This document shows, piece after piece, positions 52,380 through 61,107 of a stretch of 64,000 nt of DNA (position 1 is its first letter; each line of letters starts with the position of its first letter). The notes under the pieces were generated by a model, which was not told the origin of the DNA, searched no databases, and saw nothing but the letters and a program-made list of their open reading frames with translations. The DNA lies in the NCBI GenBank assembly GCA_965221575.1, contig CBDCSM010000011.1, positions 310,001 through 374,000 of the forward strand, read 5' to 3'. The DNA comes from JAPPHA01 sp965221575. Lineage in GTDB: Bacteria; Pseudomonadota; Alphaproteobacteria; Rhodobacterales; Rhodobacteraceae. Position numbers and translations under genes: made by a program.

Positions 52380-54089
52380 CTAACCTTTCAGGAAGTCGAA
52401 GTCGCAACCCTCATCGGCCTGCAAGACCGCATCCGCATAGAGCTTCGAGTAGCCGCGTCGGGGGCGAACGGCGTGAGCCGTCGCATCCGCCTGTCGGCGA
52501 CGTGATTCAAGCTCCGCGTCATCGACCAGGAGATCGATCCTGCGTTCAGCCACGCTGAGGCGAATGAAGTCACCGGTGCGGACCAGGGACAGCGGGCCGC
52601 CGATGGCCGCTTCCGGCGTCACATGAAGGATGATCGTGCCGTAAGCGGTGCCGCTCATCCGGGCATCGGAAATGCGGATCATGTCCTTGACACCGGCTTC
52701 GGCGAGCCGTTTCGGAATTGGCAGGTAGCCAGCCTCTGGCATACAGGATTCGCTGCGCGGTCCGGCATTCTGCAATACGAGCGCATCATCGGGTTCGACA
52801 TCCAGGTCCGGATGATCGATGCGTTCGGACAGGTCCTTCAGAGACGAAAACACGACGGCCCGGGCCTTTTTCTCGAACAGGCTCCGGTCCGCGGCAGAGC
52901 GTTTCAGGATCGCGCCGCGAGGGGCAAGGTTTCCGAACAGGGCGATCAATCCGCCCTCCGGTTCCAGTGGATTATCGGCGCTGGCAATGACCTCGCGATC
53001 AACCCAGGCGTCCTTTTCGGCGTCCAGGCGCTGTCCCAATGTCTCGCCGGTTACCGTGACGCAATCCAGGTTGAGCAACGGGCGCAACTCGCGAAGTACC
53101 ACACTCATGCCGCCCGCGGCAAAAAAGTCCTCCATGTAGCCGAAGCCCACGGGCTTGAGATTGACGAGGACCGGTGTCGTGTCGCTCAGGCGGTTCAGTT
53201 CCTCCAGATCCACGGCAATCCCCAACCGTCCCGCCACGGCAGTCAGATGAATGATCGCGTTGGTGGAACCGCCCAGTGCCAGCAGAACCCGCAATGCGTT
53301 CTCCACCGAATCCTTGGAGATGATCCTGTCCGGCGTCGGACCATCGGAAGCCAGGCGAACCGCGGCTTCTCCGGTTGCCTCTGCCGCGCGAAGGCGATCC
53401 GCATGCACGGCAGGAATTGCCGCGGTGCCGGGCAGCGTCATGCCCAGGGTCTCGGTGATGCATGCCATGGTGCTCGCAGTCCCCATGACGGCGCAGGTGC
53501 CGACGGTTGTCGCAAGGCGGTTTTCGATGGCCGAGATCTCGTCGTCATCGATCGTGCCCGCCCGGTACATGGCCCAGAAACGGCGGCAGTCGGTACAGGC
53601 GCCGAGCCTGTCGCGTTCATGACGGCCAGTCATCATCGGTCCGGCAACCAGCTGTATGGCCGGAACGCCGGCCGATGCCGCACCCATGAGCTGGGCTGGC
53701 ACGGTCTTGTCACACCCCCCCATCAGCACGACCGAATCGATTGGCTGGGCCCGGATCATTTCCTCGGCATCCATCGACATCAGGTTGCGGTACTTGAGGC
53801 TTGTCGGGTGGAGGAACACCTCCCCGAGCGAAATGGTTGGAAACTCCATGGGCAAGCCGCCGGCCGCCAGGACGCCGCGTTTGACGGCGTCAAGCATCTC
53901 GGGGAAATGGCGGTGGCAATTGTTGAAACCGCTCGCGGAATTGGCGATTCCCACGACCGGGCGCGCCAGTGCGGAATCAGAATAACCCATGGACTTCGCA
54001 AACGACCGGCGGAGGTAAAGGGCGAATCCCCGATCGCCGTAGTCGGTCAGACCACGGGCAAGGCCATGCCGCTGGGTATCGTCAGACAT
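52380..54089 (-). CDS. IlvD/Edd-family dehydratase (sugar-acid or dihydroxy-acid dehydratase)
   Basis: About 569 residues. The three iron-sulfur Cys positions are C58 (NNCHR), C126 (GGCDK) and C199 (GTCAVMG). The family includes dihydroxy-acid dehydratase and arabinonate, xylonate and phosphogluconate dehydratases. Length and the NNCHRHFPEMLDAVKRGV segment favour the aldonate group over IlvD proper, but this is inference. It is upstream of the Rieske gene on the same strand, with 214 bases between. Confidence 0.88.
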   Translation of the reverse strand: MSDDTQRHGLARGLTDYGDRGFALYLRRSFAKSMGYSDSALARPVVGIANSASGFNNCHRHFPEMLDAVKRGVLAAGGLPMEFPTISLGEVFLHPTSLKYRNLMSMDAEEMIRAQPIDSVVLMGGCDKTVPAQLMGAASAGVPAIQLVAGPMMTGRHERDRLGACTDCRRFWAMYRAGTIDDDEISAIENRLATTVGTCAVMGTASTMACITETLGMTLPGTAAIPAVHADRLRAAEATGEAAVRLASDGPTPDRIISKDSVENALRVLLALGGSTNAIIHLTAVAGRLGIAVDLEELNRLSDTTPVLVNLKPVGFGYMEDFFAAGGMSVVLRELRPLLNLDCVTVTGETLGQRLDAEKDAWVDREVIASADNPLEPEGGLIALFGNLAPRGAILKRSAADRSLFEKKARAVVFSSLKDLSERIDHPDLDVEPDDALVLQNAGPRSESCMPEAGYLPIPKRLAEAGVKDMIRISDARMSGTAYGTIILHVTPEAAIGGPLSLVRTGDFIRLSVAERRIDLLVDDAELESRRRQADATAHAVRPRRGYSKLYADAVLQADEGCDFDFLKG

Positions 54090-54507
54090 CAGGCAGCTTC
54101 TTCCAGCCGGGGTTCCATGTAATTCGCAACAAGGTTGTCATGAATTCCAGGCGATCCTCCATGAAGCCTCGACCGGGGTCCCTTGAGCGTTTCAATTCGA
54201 AAACCGAAATCCAGAACGGACCCGGACCCTTATCGAGGGGCCCAACTGGATGCGTAACCCCCGAATCCCGGTGAAGGCAACAAGGTTTTGGGTGTTGATG
54301 GACGATAGACGCGCGCATTGCTCATGTGTTCGGTGCTCGGTGCCCCGGAAGGCTCACGACTACCCAATAAGAACCTGCGCAGCCCGCGGCATGTCGAAGA
54401 TGTCCGGATCGAGACATTCGCCTCGTGAGTTTCCGGTCAAGCTCCCGCATTTCTGTTGCTCCGAGGCCAACCGGGTTCGAAGCAAGATGTATTCGCGGCA
54501 GGCTTTT
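54090..54507. other. Intergenic stretch next to the transposase fragment
   Basis: No gene is supported. It may be further decayed sequence of the transposase fragment beside it, but I cannot read it. Confidence 0.4.
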
Positions 54508-54670
54508 TCAAACCCGTTCACGGGCGGTCCGGGTCACCGATTCCGTGTAGTTGTCCGATCGGATGTTCTCCGGCTGTCCGATAACCAGAAACAATTTCCG
54601 GAGCACATGCTGCACATCTTGCCCGGTAAGCCGGTACCGGGTCTCAATCACGGCGCGCGAGCGGGCGTAT
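54508..54670 (-). pseudogene. IS3-type transposase fragment (integrase core)
   Basis: The minus-strand frame reads RLTGQDVQHVLRKLFLVI then GQPENIRSDNYTES, an exact spacing match to the IS3-family integrase core LTxxDVxxxLxxLFxxxGxPxxIRSDNGPEF. The motif has NYTES in place of NGPEF. The frame ends soon after, and no inverted repeats, start or second domain are visible. It is the only sign of a mobile element in the window. Confidence 0.75.
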
Positions 54671-54796
54671 CGTCCATGTCCGTCGGCGTGTCGACTGCCT
54701 TGCCTCGTGGATCCGGTCAGTGACGGAGTCACGAGGCTGATCAAGTGCTGTGTCGCAATACGAAACTGCCGCACTGGAAGGTCCGTTTTGTCTGCG

Positions 54797-56017
54797 TCAA
54801 GTGTGCCTGTTTCCGGTTTTCCGAACCTGGACGGCGAAACTCCACGCAAGGAACACCCCAACGGGCAACGCCCCGGAAACCAGGAACGCCGTATTGTAGC
54901 CAGTGATTTCGGACAGCATGCCGAGTGCCGCCGCTCCGAACGCACTGGAAGCTCCGGCTACGACCGCCCAGGAACTCATGATTCGTCCGCGGAGGTGGTC
55001 TTCGATGCTGGTCTGCATCGCGCTTTGGCACAGGATGCTGGTGGCCGTGGAAAAGCAGGACACACAGGCGACCAGAACCAAGACGGCAAACCAATCGTTC
55101 GCGAACCCGAGGACGGCGAGACTTGCCAGCCCGAGAAGTCCGAATGTTCTTGCACGTCTCGGTCTCGCTCCGTCGGGATGGGAGGGTCGGACGGCGATCC
55201 AGAGACCAGAGATGACGGCGCCTAACCCCGCCGCCGACGTAAGCGTCCCCAGGCCGGTCGCGCCCTTGCCAAAGGCCCCGTCGGCGATGACAGGCAGGAT
55301 TTCCAGCCCACCCCTCAGGAAGAACGCGGCAACAGCGGTCAAAAACAGCGCTTCACGGAGGGTCGCGTTGCCGGAAATCTCTCGCATGCCTTCCCAAAAA
55401 GCACCGGTCAGTGTCTCCTGGACGGTCTTGGGGATTTCGCGGGTTCGAAGATCGACCAGGACAAGCGACATCAAGATCGGCAGGAACAACAACGCCGTGA
55501 TGAAAGACGCCGTTTCGATTCCGAAAACACCGATCGCCCATCCGCCGATCGCCGGGCCAGTCATGCGCGCGAGATTGAAATTGATCACGACGATGTTCAC
55601 GACTGAACTGATTCTGGACCTGTCGACCAGGCGGGGCACAAGTGACATTCGAACCGGGCCATAAGCGGCAGTCGTCAAACCGACGACAGTCGCGTAGATC
55701 GTCAGGGTCAACTTGTCCGGCCCGCCAAGTACGCTGAGGGCCCAGAGCAGGAATGCAAGGACCGAGAGAGAGGATTGCAAGAGCAAGGCCGCACGCCGCA
55801 CATCGATGCGGTCGGTGATCACCCCGAAAAGCGGTCCCGCAATGACGGTTGGCGCAAAGAACAGGAAGGCAACGAATCCCACGAAACTTGCCGAATTCGT
55901 CAGGTCCCACGCGACCCAGGCGATCGTGATCCGAAACATCCACAAGGCGTTGGTCGAAAACACGCTTCCAGCCAAATAGACCCGGAAGTTTCCTGACCTG
56001 AGGGCGGAAATGTTCAT
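54797..56017 (-). CDS. MFS transporter of the EntS/Enterobactin-exporter type
   Basis: About 406 residues with 12 membrane helices. The MFS_3 family pattern is read in the N-terminal half (GPLFGVITDRIDVRRAALL after helix 2). Relatives export siderophores or other small molecules. It starts 18 bases downstream of the beta-propeller gene and is probably co-transcribed with it. The substrate is unknown. Confidence 0.88.
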   Translation of the reverse strand: MNISALRSGNFRVYLAGSVFSTNALWMFRITIAWVAWDLTNSASFVGFVAFLFFAPTVIAGPLFGVITDRIDVRRAALLLQSSLSVLAFLLWALSVLGGPDKLTLTIYATVVGLTTAAYGPVRMSLVPRLVDRSRISSVVNIVVINFNLARMTGPAIGGWAIGVFGIETASFITALLFLPILMSLVLVDLRTREIPKTVQETLTGAFWEGMREISGNATLREALFLTAVAAFFLRGGLEILPVIADGAFGKGATGLGTLTSAAGLGAVISGLWIAVRPSHPDGARPRRARTFGLLGLASLAVLGFANDWFAVLVLVACVSCFSTATSILCQSAMQTSIEDHLRGRIMSSWAVVAGASSAFGAAALGMLSEITGYNTAFLVSGALPVGVFLAWSFAVQVRKTGNRHT

Positions 56018-56035
56018 TTCAGGCCACGGTTCGGG

Positions 56036-56971
56036 TCATCGCGGAAGCAGGCGCGCCAGCCCGATACCGGTCTCGCCCGCGCACGAATAAAAGAGCCAGA
56101 GGTCATCCCCGTCACATAACACGCAAGGATCGCGAAGCTGGTTTTTGGGTGTGTCGGCCGGACCCGGTCTCGAAGGGGCCGCCGGCAGGTCTCCCCCTTC
56201 CCAATCGAAATGCGGACGCAGGAGTTCTTCGGGTTCCAATGCTTTCCACGATTGCCAGTGTCCATCCACCTGAACCCGGCTCGACAATAGGCGCTCGGGT
56301 GAATCCCCTATACGGGAATAGACCAAGTTGAGTTGACGGTCGTGAACGAATACGGCGACATGGCGGATCGATCGATCCGCGAAACGGACCCTTTCGGGAA
56401 ATGTCCGACCGCCGTCGGGCGAGTGAAAAAGCCAACCCTCCAATGCCGCCGCATAGGTCGCACCACGCCAGGAAAAGACCCTTGCGTAAAAATCGGCCCC
56501 CGTGGGCGTGATATTCCTGAATTCGAGCCCGTCGGCTGAAACCGCACGGCAGGTGATCTGTGAGCAGTTCCGCGTCAATCCGTGGAAATGCATGATGATC
56601 TGTCGAGCCGCGTTGTCGACGTGGACATCCGGAGACGCGATGTGCGGGCGCAAATCGCCCGCTGCGACCGCTTCCAGGAGACCTGGTGGCGGATCAAGTT
56701 CGCTTGGGTTCGTGGGAAACCCGGAATCCGCAAGCCATAGGGTGCCAGGCGTGTAAATCCGCCACGGACCGGCGATGTCGTCGGCGTATGCCAGGCGGAT
56801 GTGGTCGCCACGATGATCTGCAAAGTAGAGGTAGTAGCGCCCTAATGGATCCTTCACCCAGCCCGGAACGCGGATGGCGGACGGTCCGTTGATGTTGGTA
56901 CCGATGGACTCCGCCAACCCAGGATGGATGATCGGGCCGTTTCCGAACCGCTCTGCCCGATAATGCGTCAC
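56036..56971 (-). CDS. Five-bladed beta-propeller protein, glycoside hydrolase-like
   Basis: About 311 residues. It is likely a beta-propeller of the GH43/GH32-like type; WVKDPLGRYYLYFADHRG and ADDIAGPWRIY are the repeat-like blades seen in these proteins. Asp and Glu residues in DPLGRYY and HFDWEGGD could be catalytic, but this is not established. The start is a GTG at 56971, just after the palindrome CGGTTCGAACCG. The frame is followed 18 bases on by the MFS gene. Confidence 0.7.
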   Translation of the reverse strand: MTHYRAERFGNGPIIHPGLAESIGTNINGPSAIRVPGWVKDPLGRYYLYFADHRGDHIRLAYADDIAGPWRIYTPGTLWLADSGFPTNPSELDPPPGLLEAVAAGDLRPHIASPDVHVDNAARQIIMHFHGLTRNCSQITCRAVSADGLEFRNITPTGADFYARVFSWRGATYAAALEGWLFHSPDGGRTFPERVRFADRSIRHVAVFVHDRQLNLVYSRIGDSPERLLSSRVQVDGHWQSWKALEPEELLRPHFDWEGGDLPAAPSRPGPADTPKNQLRDPCVLCDGDDLWLFYSCAGETGIGLARLLPR

Positions 56972-56973
56972 TT

Positions 56974-56985
56974 CGGTTCGAACCG
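56974..56985. promoter_or_regulatory. 12-base perfect palindrome at the beta-propeller start
   Basis: CGGTTCGAACCG ends three bases before the GTG start of the beta-propeller gene. An ATG at 56992-56990, in another frame, runs through it and stops overlapping the GTG as GTGA (MRFEPK). It might be an operator or a translational leader. Confidence 0.35.
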
Positions 56986-57388
56986 CATTAGATCCTCACC
57001 CACGGCAATTCGGCCTCATGTGCATATCACAAACGATTCCCGCAAAGACGGGATGTACGCGAAACGACGATGCCGTTACCGCCTGCGCCGAACAGGGAAT
57101 TGAGGAAATCTTCCGATGGAAAGTGATTGACTCCGAACCCGGCAACCGTGAGGGCATCCTTTTGGAAGATGTTGCCGTCCTGGATTCTGCCGACGTGGAA
57201 CGCAGGCGTTCACCTTGTCCCGTCCCCGGGTTCAGATCCGCATTTCGAAGTCATGGGCTTGAAACGCCATCCGATAATCCGTCGTCCGGAAGCGATTCAA
57301 TCGCAGGGAATCCGCGGATGTGCCAAAGTCCGTTCATCCTCGTAACGCTAAATTCAGGTTTCGATGGCGGCATTCGGTATAGGTCTCA

Positions 57389-57598
57389 CTATCGGGAACG
57401 AACGTAAAGCTGTGTCTTTCCGGTTCGGATCGGGGAGATGTCTCCGTAACCACCACCCAACTCGCCATCCGTCACGGTGGCCACGTCTTCGCAGGTATCG
57501 GCGGCGATGAACTCCGGTTTCGCGCGAAACCAACGGCAAGCGCCAAAATCATGAATGACTGTCTTTCCCTTGGGAACCAAAATCGGCTGCCGATCCAT
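57389..57598 (-). CDS. Possible small protein of unknown function
   Basis: About 69 residues from an ATG. Codon choice looks coding, and the segment VATVTDGELGGGYGDISPIR is protein-like. It lies 90 bases downstream of the frameshifted GlxA-type gene on the same strand. No family is recognised and the frame could be chance. Confidence 0.35.
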   Translation of the reverse strand: MDRQPILVPKGKTVIHDFGACRWFRAKPEFIAADTCEDVATVTDGELGGGYGDISPIRTGKTQLYVRSR

Positions 57599-57687
57599 GC
57601 GTGCCTGTCGGGCCGGCGCCCGCGTGTGCTGATCTCGGTGCCTGACACGAGCGACGGGCCGACCCGCCGGATCGTCGCGCGAACAGT

Positions 57688-58675
57688 TCAGGCCTTGTGA
57701 TGGAAACGTTTGCGGTAGGCGGCAGGAGAGGTACCAACAATTCGTTTGAATGCGGCACGGAATGCCTCAAGCGAACGGTAACCGCATTCCACGGCTATGT
57801 CGTTGAGGCTGCCATCGCGTGATTCGAGGAGTTCGCGCGCACGGTACATACGCTCGCGCTGCAGCCATTCCCCGGGCGCAAGGCCGAGACTCTCCCGAAA
57901 CCTGCGCAGCAGCGTTCGTTCGCTCATTGCGGCCCTGGTGGCTAGATGTCTGACCTCCAGGGGCTGATCGAGGCGTTCTCGTGCCCAGTCCAGTACCTCG
58001 CTCACCTTTCGGCCAGGACGTTCCTGTACCGGTGCCGCGAATGTACTGCGCCTGACCGCCGTCGCGATGAGGAGGCAGGATCAGGCGGCGCGCCACGCTG
58101 TTGGCGATCTTGCTCCCGAAGTCACGGCGCACCAGGTGAACGCATGCGTCGATTCCGGCCGCACTTCCGGCCGAGGTGATAACATCCCCTTCGTCCACGT
58201 AGAGAACGTCTTCCTCCACCTGAATGTCGGGATACATTCGCTTGAAATCGGGCACATGCCGCCAATGCGTGGTTGCACGTCTGCCGTTGAGAAGTCCGGC
58301 CGCAGCCAGGACGAACGCGCCTGAACAGATCGACAGGCACCGCGCGCCTCCTTCGGATGCGCGGGAAATAGCCTCCAGCAGATGGTCCGGAGGCCGCTCG
58401 CCGCGATTCCGCCAACCGGGCACGACAATCGTACGAGCACGTTTGAGAATCGACAGGTCGGGAGCCGCCTCGACAAAGATTCCGCCAACTGCGCGCAGCC
58501 TGGAACCATCTGCCGATACGACACGGAAGTCATACCAGGTGAAGTCAAACTCGGGACGCGGCAAGCCGAACACCTCGACGGCGATGCCAAATTCGAACGT
58601 GCACAGACCGTCATATGCAATCACGGCCACCAGGCCCGGGCCGGCCGTTCCCGACATGTCTGCATGCCCCGCCAT
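57688..58675 (-). pseudogene. Frameshifted GlxA-type transcriptional regulator (PfpI + AraC)
   Basis: The 5' part encodes the DJ-1/PfpI-like domain (IAYDGLCTFEFGIAVEVFGL, then ICSGAFVLAAAG) up to PPHRDGGQAQYI. The 3' part in another frame encodes the AraC helix-turn-helix pair (TRAAMSERTLLRRFRESLG, then IAVECGYRSLEAFRAAFKR). Removing one C near 58037-58041 restores the normal QAQYIAAPVQERPGRK linkage. It is either a pseudogene or a sequencing error. The family is often divergent from a rhodanese gene, as here. Confidence 0.9.
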
Positions 58676-58773
58676 TTGGCGCAATCTTACCAGACTTTGT
58701 CCAATACGCCACTATATTAACGACATGTCTGCGTGTAACACCGAGACCGTCGTCAATCGGGAGTTGCCGGAAC

Positions 58774-59172
58774 ATGCAAACACACGTAACCGAAACACCT
58801 GCTGCACCTCACGACGTCGCACTGCGTCACTTCACGAGTTTGCTCTCTTTCGAGACGGACTGCTGGGACGTGCACGAGAGCATGAAGTGCCCGGATCCGG
58901 ATTTCATCGTCGTCGACGTGAGAGGCCCGAGCGCATACGCGGATGGCCACGTAGACGGTGCAATCAACATTCCGCACGGAGACATGACGTCCGACCGGAT
59001 GTCGCGGTACCCAAGGGACAAGACATTTGTCGTGTACTGCGCCGGCCCCCACTGCAACGGCGCCAACAAGGCGGCCGTTCGACTGGCGCGTCTCGGGCTG
59101 CCGGTGAAGATGATGATCGGTGGCGTGACAGGATGGCTGGATGAGGGCTTCGACCTGGTCACGTCAACCTGA
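58774..59172 (+). CDS. Rhodanese-like sulfurtransferase
   Basis: About 132 residues. The single rhodanese domain has the active-site loop CAGPHCNGA with the first Cys as the persulfide site, and IVVDVRGPSAYADGHVDGAINIP typical of the fold. GGAGTTGCC precedes the ATG at 58774. It is divergent from the frameshifted GlxA-type regulator, the usual partner. No signal peptide is seen. Confidence 0.9.
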   Translation: MQTHVTETPAAPHDVALRHFTSLLSFETDCWDVHESMKCPDPDFIVVDVRGPSAYADGHVDGAINIPHGDMTSDRMSRYPRDKTFVVYCAGPHCNGANKAAVRLARLGLPVKMMIGGVTGWLDEGFDLVTST

Positions 59173-60282
59173 CGGCCGCGCGCACGGCGCCCGGCACGGC
59201 CCGGGGAAGTGTCTTTCCCCGGCAGACATCCACGAACTCCGGCCCGCGCCAGGGGTGCATCGATAACGGACAGGGACAAACGGGACCGTTTGTCTTCGAC
59301 AGGAATCCCGGGCTCGAGTCGGATTAGCGCCGGCGACCGCGTCAAATTCCGAGGTACCGGTACCTGCTATTGAACAGGTAGCGGCCGCGGATGACGCGGG
59401 GCATGTATCGTAATCCGAATTTGGCTCTCCAGGACCTTGCTGGAGAGCACCACGAAAAATTCTGGGACCGATATGGAAGTTTCGGCAACTGTTCCGGGCG
59501 CAAATCCTGCGGAGCCTTCCGCATCGATTCTCTCAAGCGGATCTTCTTCAACCCAATCGAATTGGCGAGGGACGGCATCCGCTCGGTGATGTCGGCGACA
59601 TGATGACCACTGCGAAACCCGTGTAACAGGCCGTGGATCGAGGTCGTTTCGGACGGCAACACGAGGCGGCGACAGGTCATGCACGGCGGAACAGGACGCG
59701 ATGCGTTCGTTTCCAACGAAGATCCTCTTCTGAATTTTCCATGAAATCCCGTGGAAATCGGCCGGTGTCACGTTCCGCTCTCGGGTAGTGAATTCAACGG
59801 TTCCGCATTCGGGACACTTGGCGGGCCCCTGACTCCGGTTCTGTAAGGATGCATACGGAACGGGCATCCAACCAGCGGATGCGGTGCGCCTGTCTTCCGA
59901 CCCTGAGTCCTATACGACGGTTGGATTTCGGTCAGGTTCCCGCGTCGGCCGCACATGCCATTTGCGGGCCTCGCGGTCATTGCTTACCAATACGGCATGG
60001 AAGTCCCGAAGACTGGCTCCGCACCGGGGAGGGAGGCCCATGCCGGGGCACGCCGTAACCGCCACCGGACTCTTTTGCGACCCACCGAGCCACGGATGGG
60101 AACGGGATGTCGTCGCGACCGCGGTTCGAAATCGCGGGTGGTGAGCGTGACCTCGAGACGGGGATTCGCTGCTCCTTCGTGGCATTGCCCCGGCGTTGGC
60201 CCGAACGCAGGAGTTACGGCGTCCGTGCCATGGCGGCCATCGATCCGGGCCAGGAGTTTAGCATACCTACAGGAGTCTCTCG
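59173..60282. other. Long intergenic region with a possible decayed gene
   Basis: This 1110-base region has no intact gene. On the minus strand at about 59342-59867, two overlapping frames alternate between protein-like segments (FHGISWKIQKRIFVGNERI in one; RMPSLANSIGLKKIRLRES in the other). They may be parts of one decayed gene, or chance. Confidence 0.35.
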
Positions 60283-61092
60283 ATGAACGAGATTTCACCA
60301 AACCTGCGCGACCCGTTGTCGATGTTCGATGTCAGCGGACGAGTCACGGTCATAACTGGAGCTTCCGGCGCGTTTGGCCGAGCATGTGCGCTCATGCTCG
60401 GTGCGCTCGGCAGCAAGCTGGTGCTGGCATCGGGATCCGAAGGCGAACTGGCCAAGGTTCTGCGGGACGTCGAATCTTGCGGCGGTACGGCGCGTTCAGT
60501 GGCGCGCCGCCCGGATTCACTTGAGAACGCCGACGCGATCCGTGACTTCGCCTTGGACAGCTTTGGCAGGATCGACCGGCTTGTCATCGCTTCTGGCCAT
60601 AACAAGCCGGGACCCATTCAGGATCTCGACTACGCAGACTGGCAGGCAGTGATGGACGCCAATGTCCGTGGCCCCTGGTACATGGCCAAGGCCGTCGGCA
60701 CCCACTGGATCGAAAAGGAAATCAAGGGCAAGATGCTGATGATGTCGTCGGTACGCGGGAGGCACGGCGCCATCTCCGGGTACACGGGATACTGCACCTC
60801 GAAAGGCGCGATCGATGCGCTGACCCGGGCGCTGGCGACTGAATGGGGCAAACACGGAATCACCGTCAACTCCATCGCGCCCACGGTGTTTCGCTCCAGG
60901 CTCACGGCCTGGATTTGGAAAGACGATCCGATCGGCGAGGCAACCAGGATGCGCTCGATGTCGCGTATACCGCTGGGACGTTTGGGCGAGGTCGAGGATC
61001 TGATGGGCATGGCCCTGTACCTGTTGTCGCCGGCATCGGACTTCTGCACGGGCCAGGTCATGTATGTCGACGGCGGCTTCACGGCTGGCTGA
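60283..61092 (+). CDS. Short-chain dehydrogenase/reductase
   Basis: About 269 residues. The cofactor motif is TGASGAFG (about 25-32), and the catalytic Ser and the Tyr-x3-Lys are in MMSSVRG and YCTSKGA. The IPLGRLGEVEDLMGMALYLLS segment and the C-terminal GQVMYVDGGFTAG are typical of classical SDRs. AGGAG precedes the ATG. It is 15 bases upstream of the sulfatase gene, so the two are probably one operon. NAD or NADP preference is not decided. Confidence 0.93.
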   Translation: MNEISPNLRDPLSMFDVSGRVTVITGASGAFGRACALMLGALGSKLVLASGSEGELAKVLRDVESCGGTARSVARRPDSLENADAIRDFALDSFGRIDRLVIASGHNKPGPIQDLDYADWQAVMDANVRGPWYMAKAVGTHWIEKEIKGKMLMMSSVRGRHGAISGYTGYCTSKGAIDALTRALATEWGKHGITVNSIAPTVFRSRLTAWIWKDDPIGEATRMRSMSRIPLGRLGEVEDLMGMALYLLSPASDFCTGQVMYVDGGFTAG

Positions 61093-61107
61093 GACGGAGC
61101 AAGCGAT

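Larger units (their letters stand above)
56972..57687. other. Intergenic region before the GlxA-type gene
   Basis: This 716-base stretch holds a possible short minus-strand gene (57389-57598), annotated separately, and no other supported feature. Confidence 0.4.

Noticed and set aside
52623..54122. A 499-codon plus frame
   Set aside because: It is antisense to the IlvD/Edd dehydratase.
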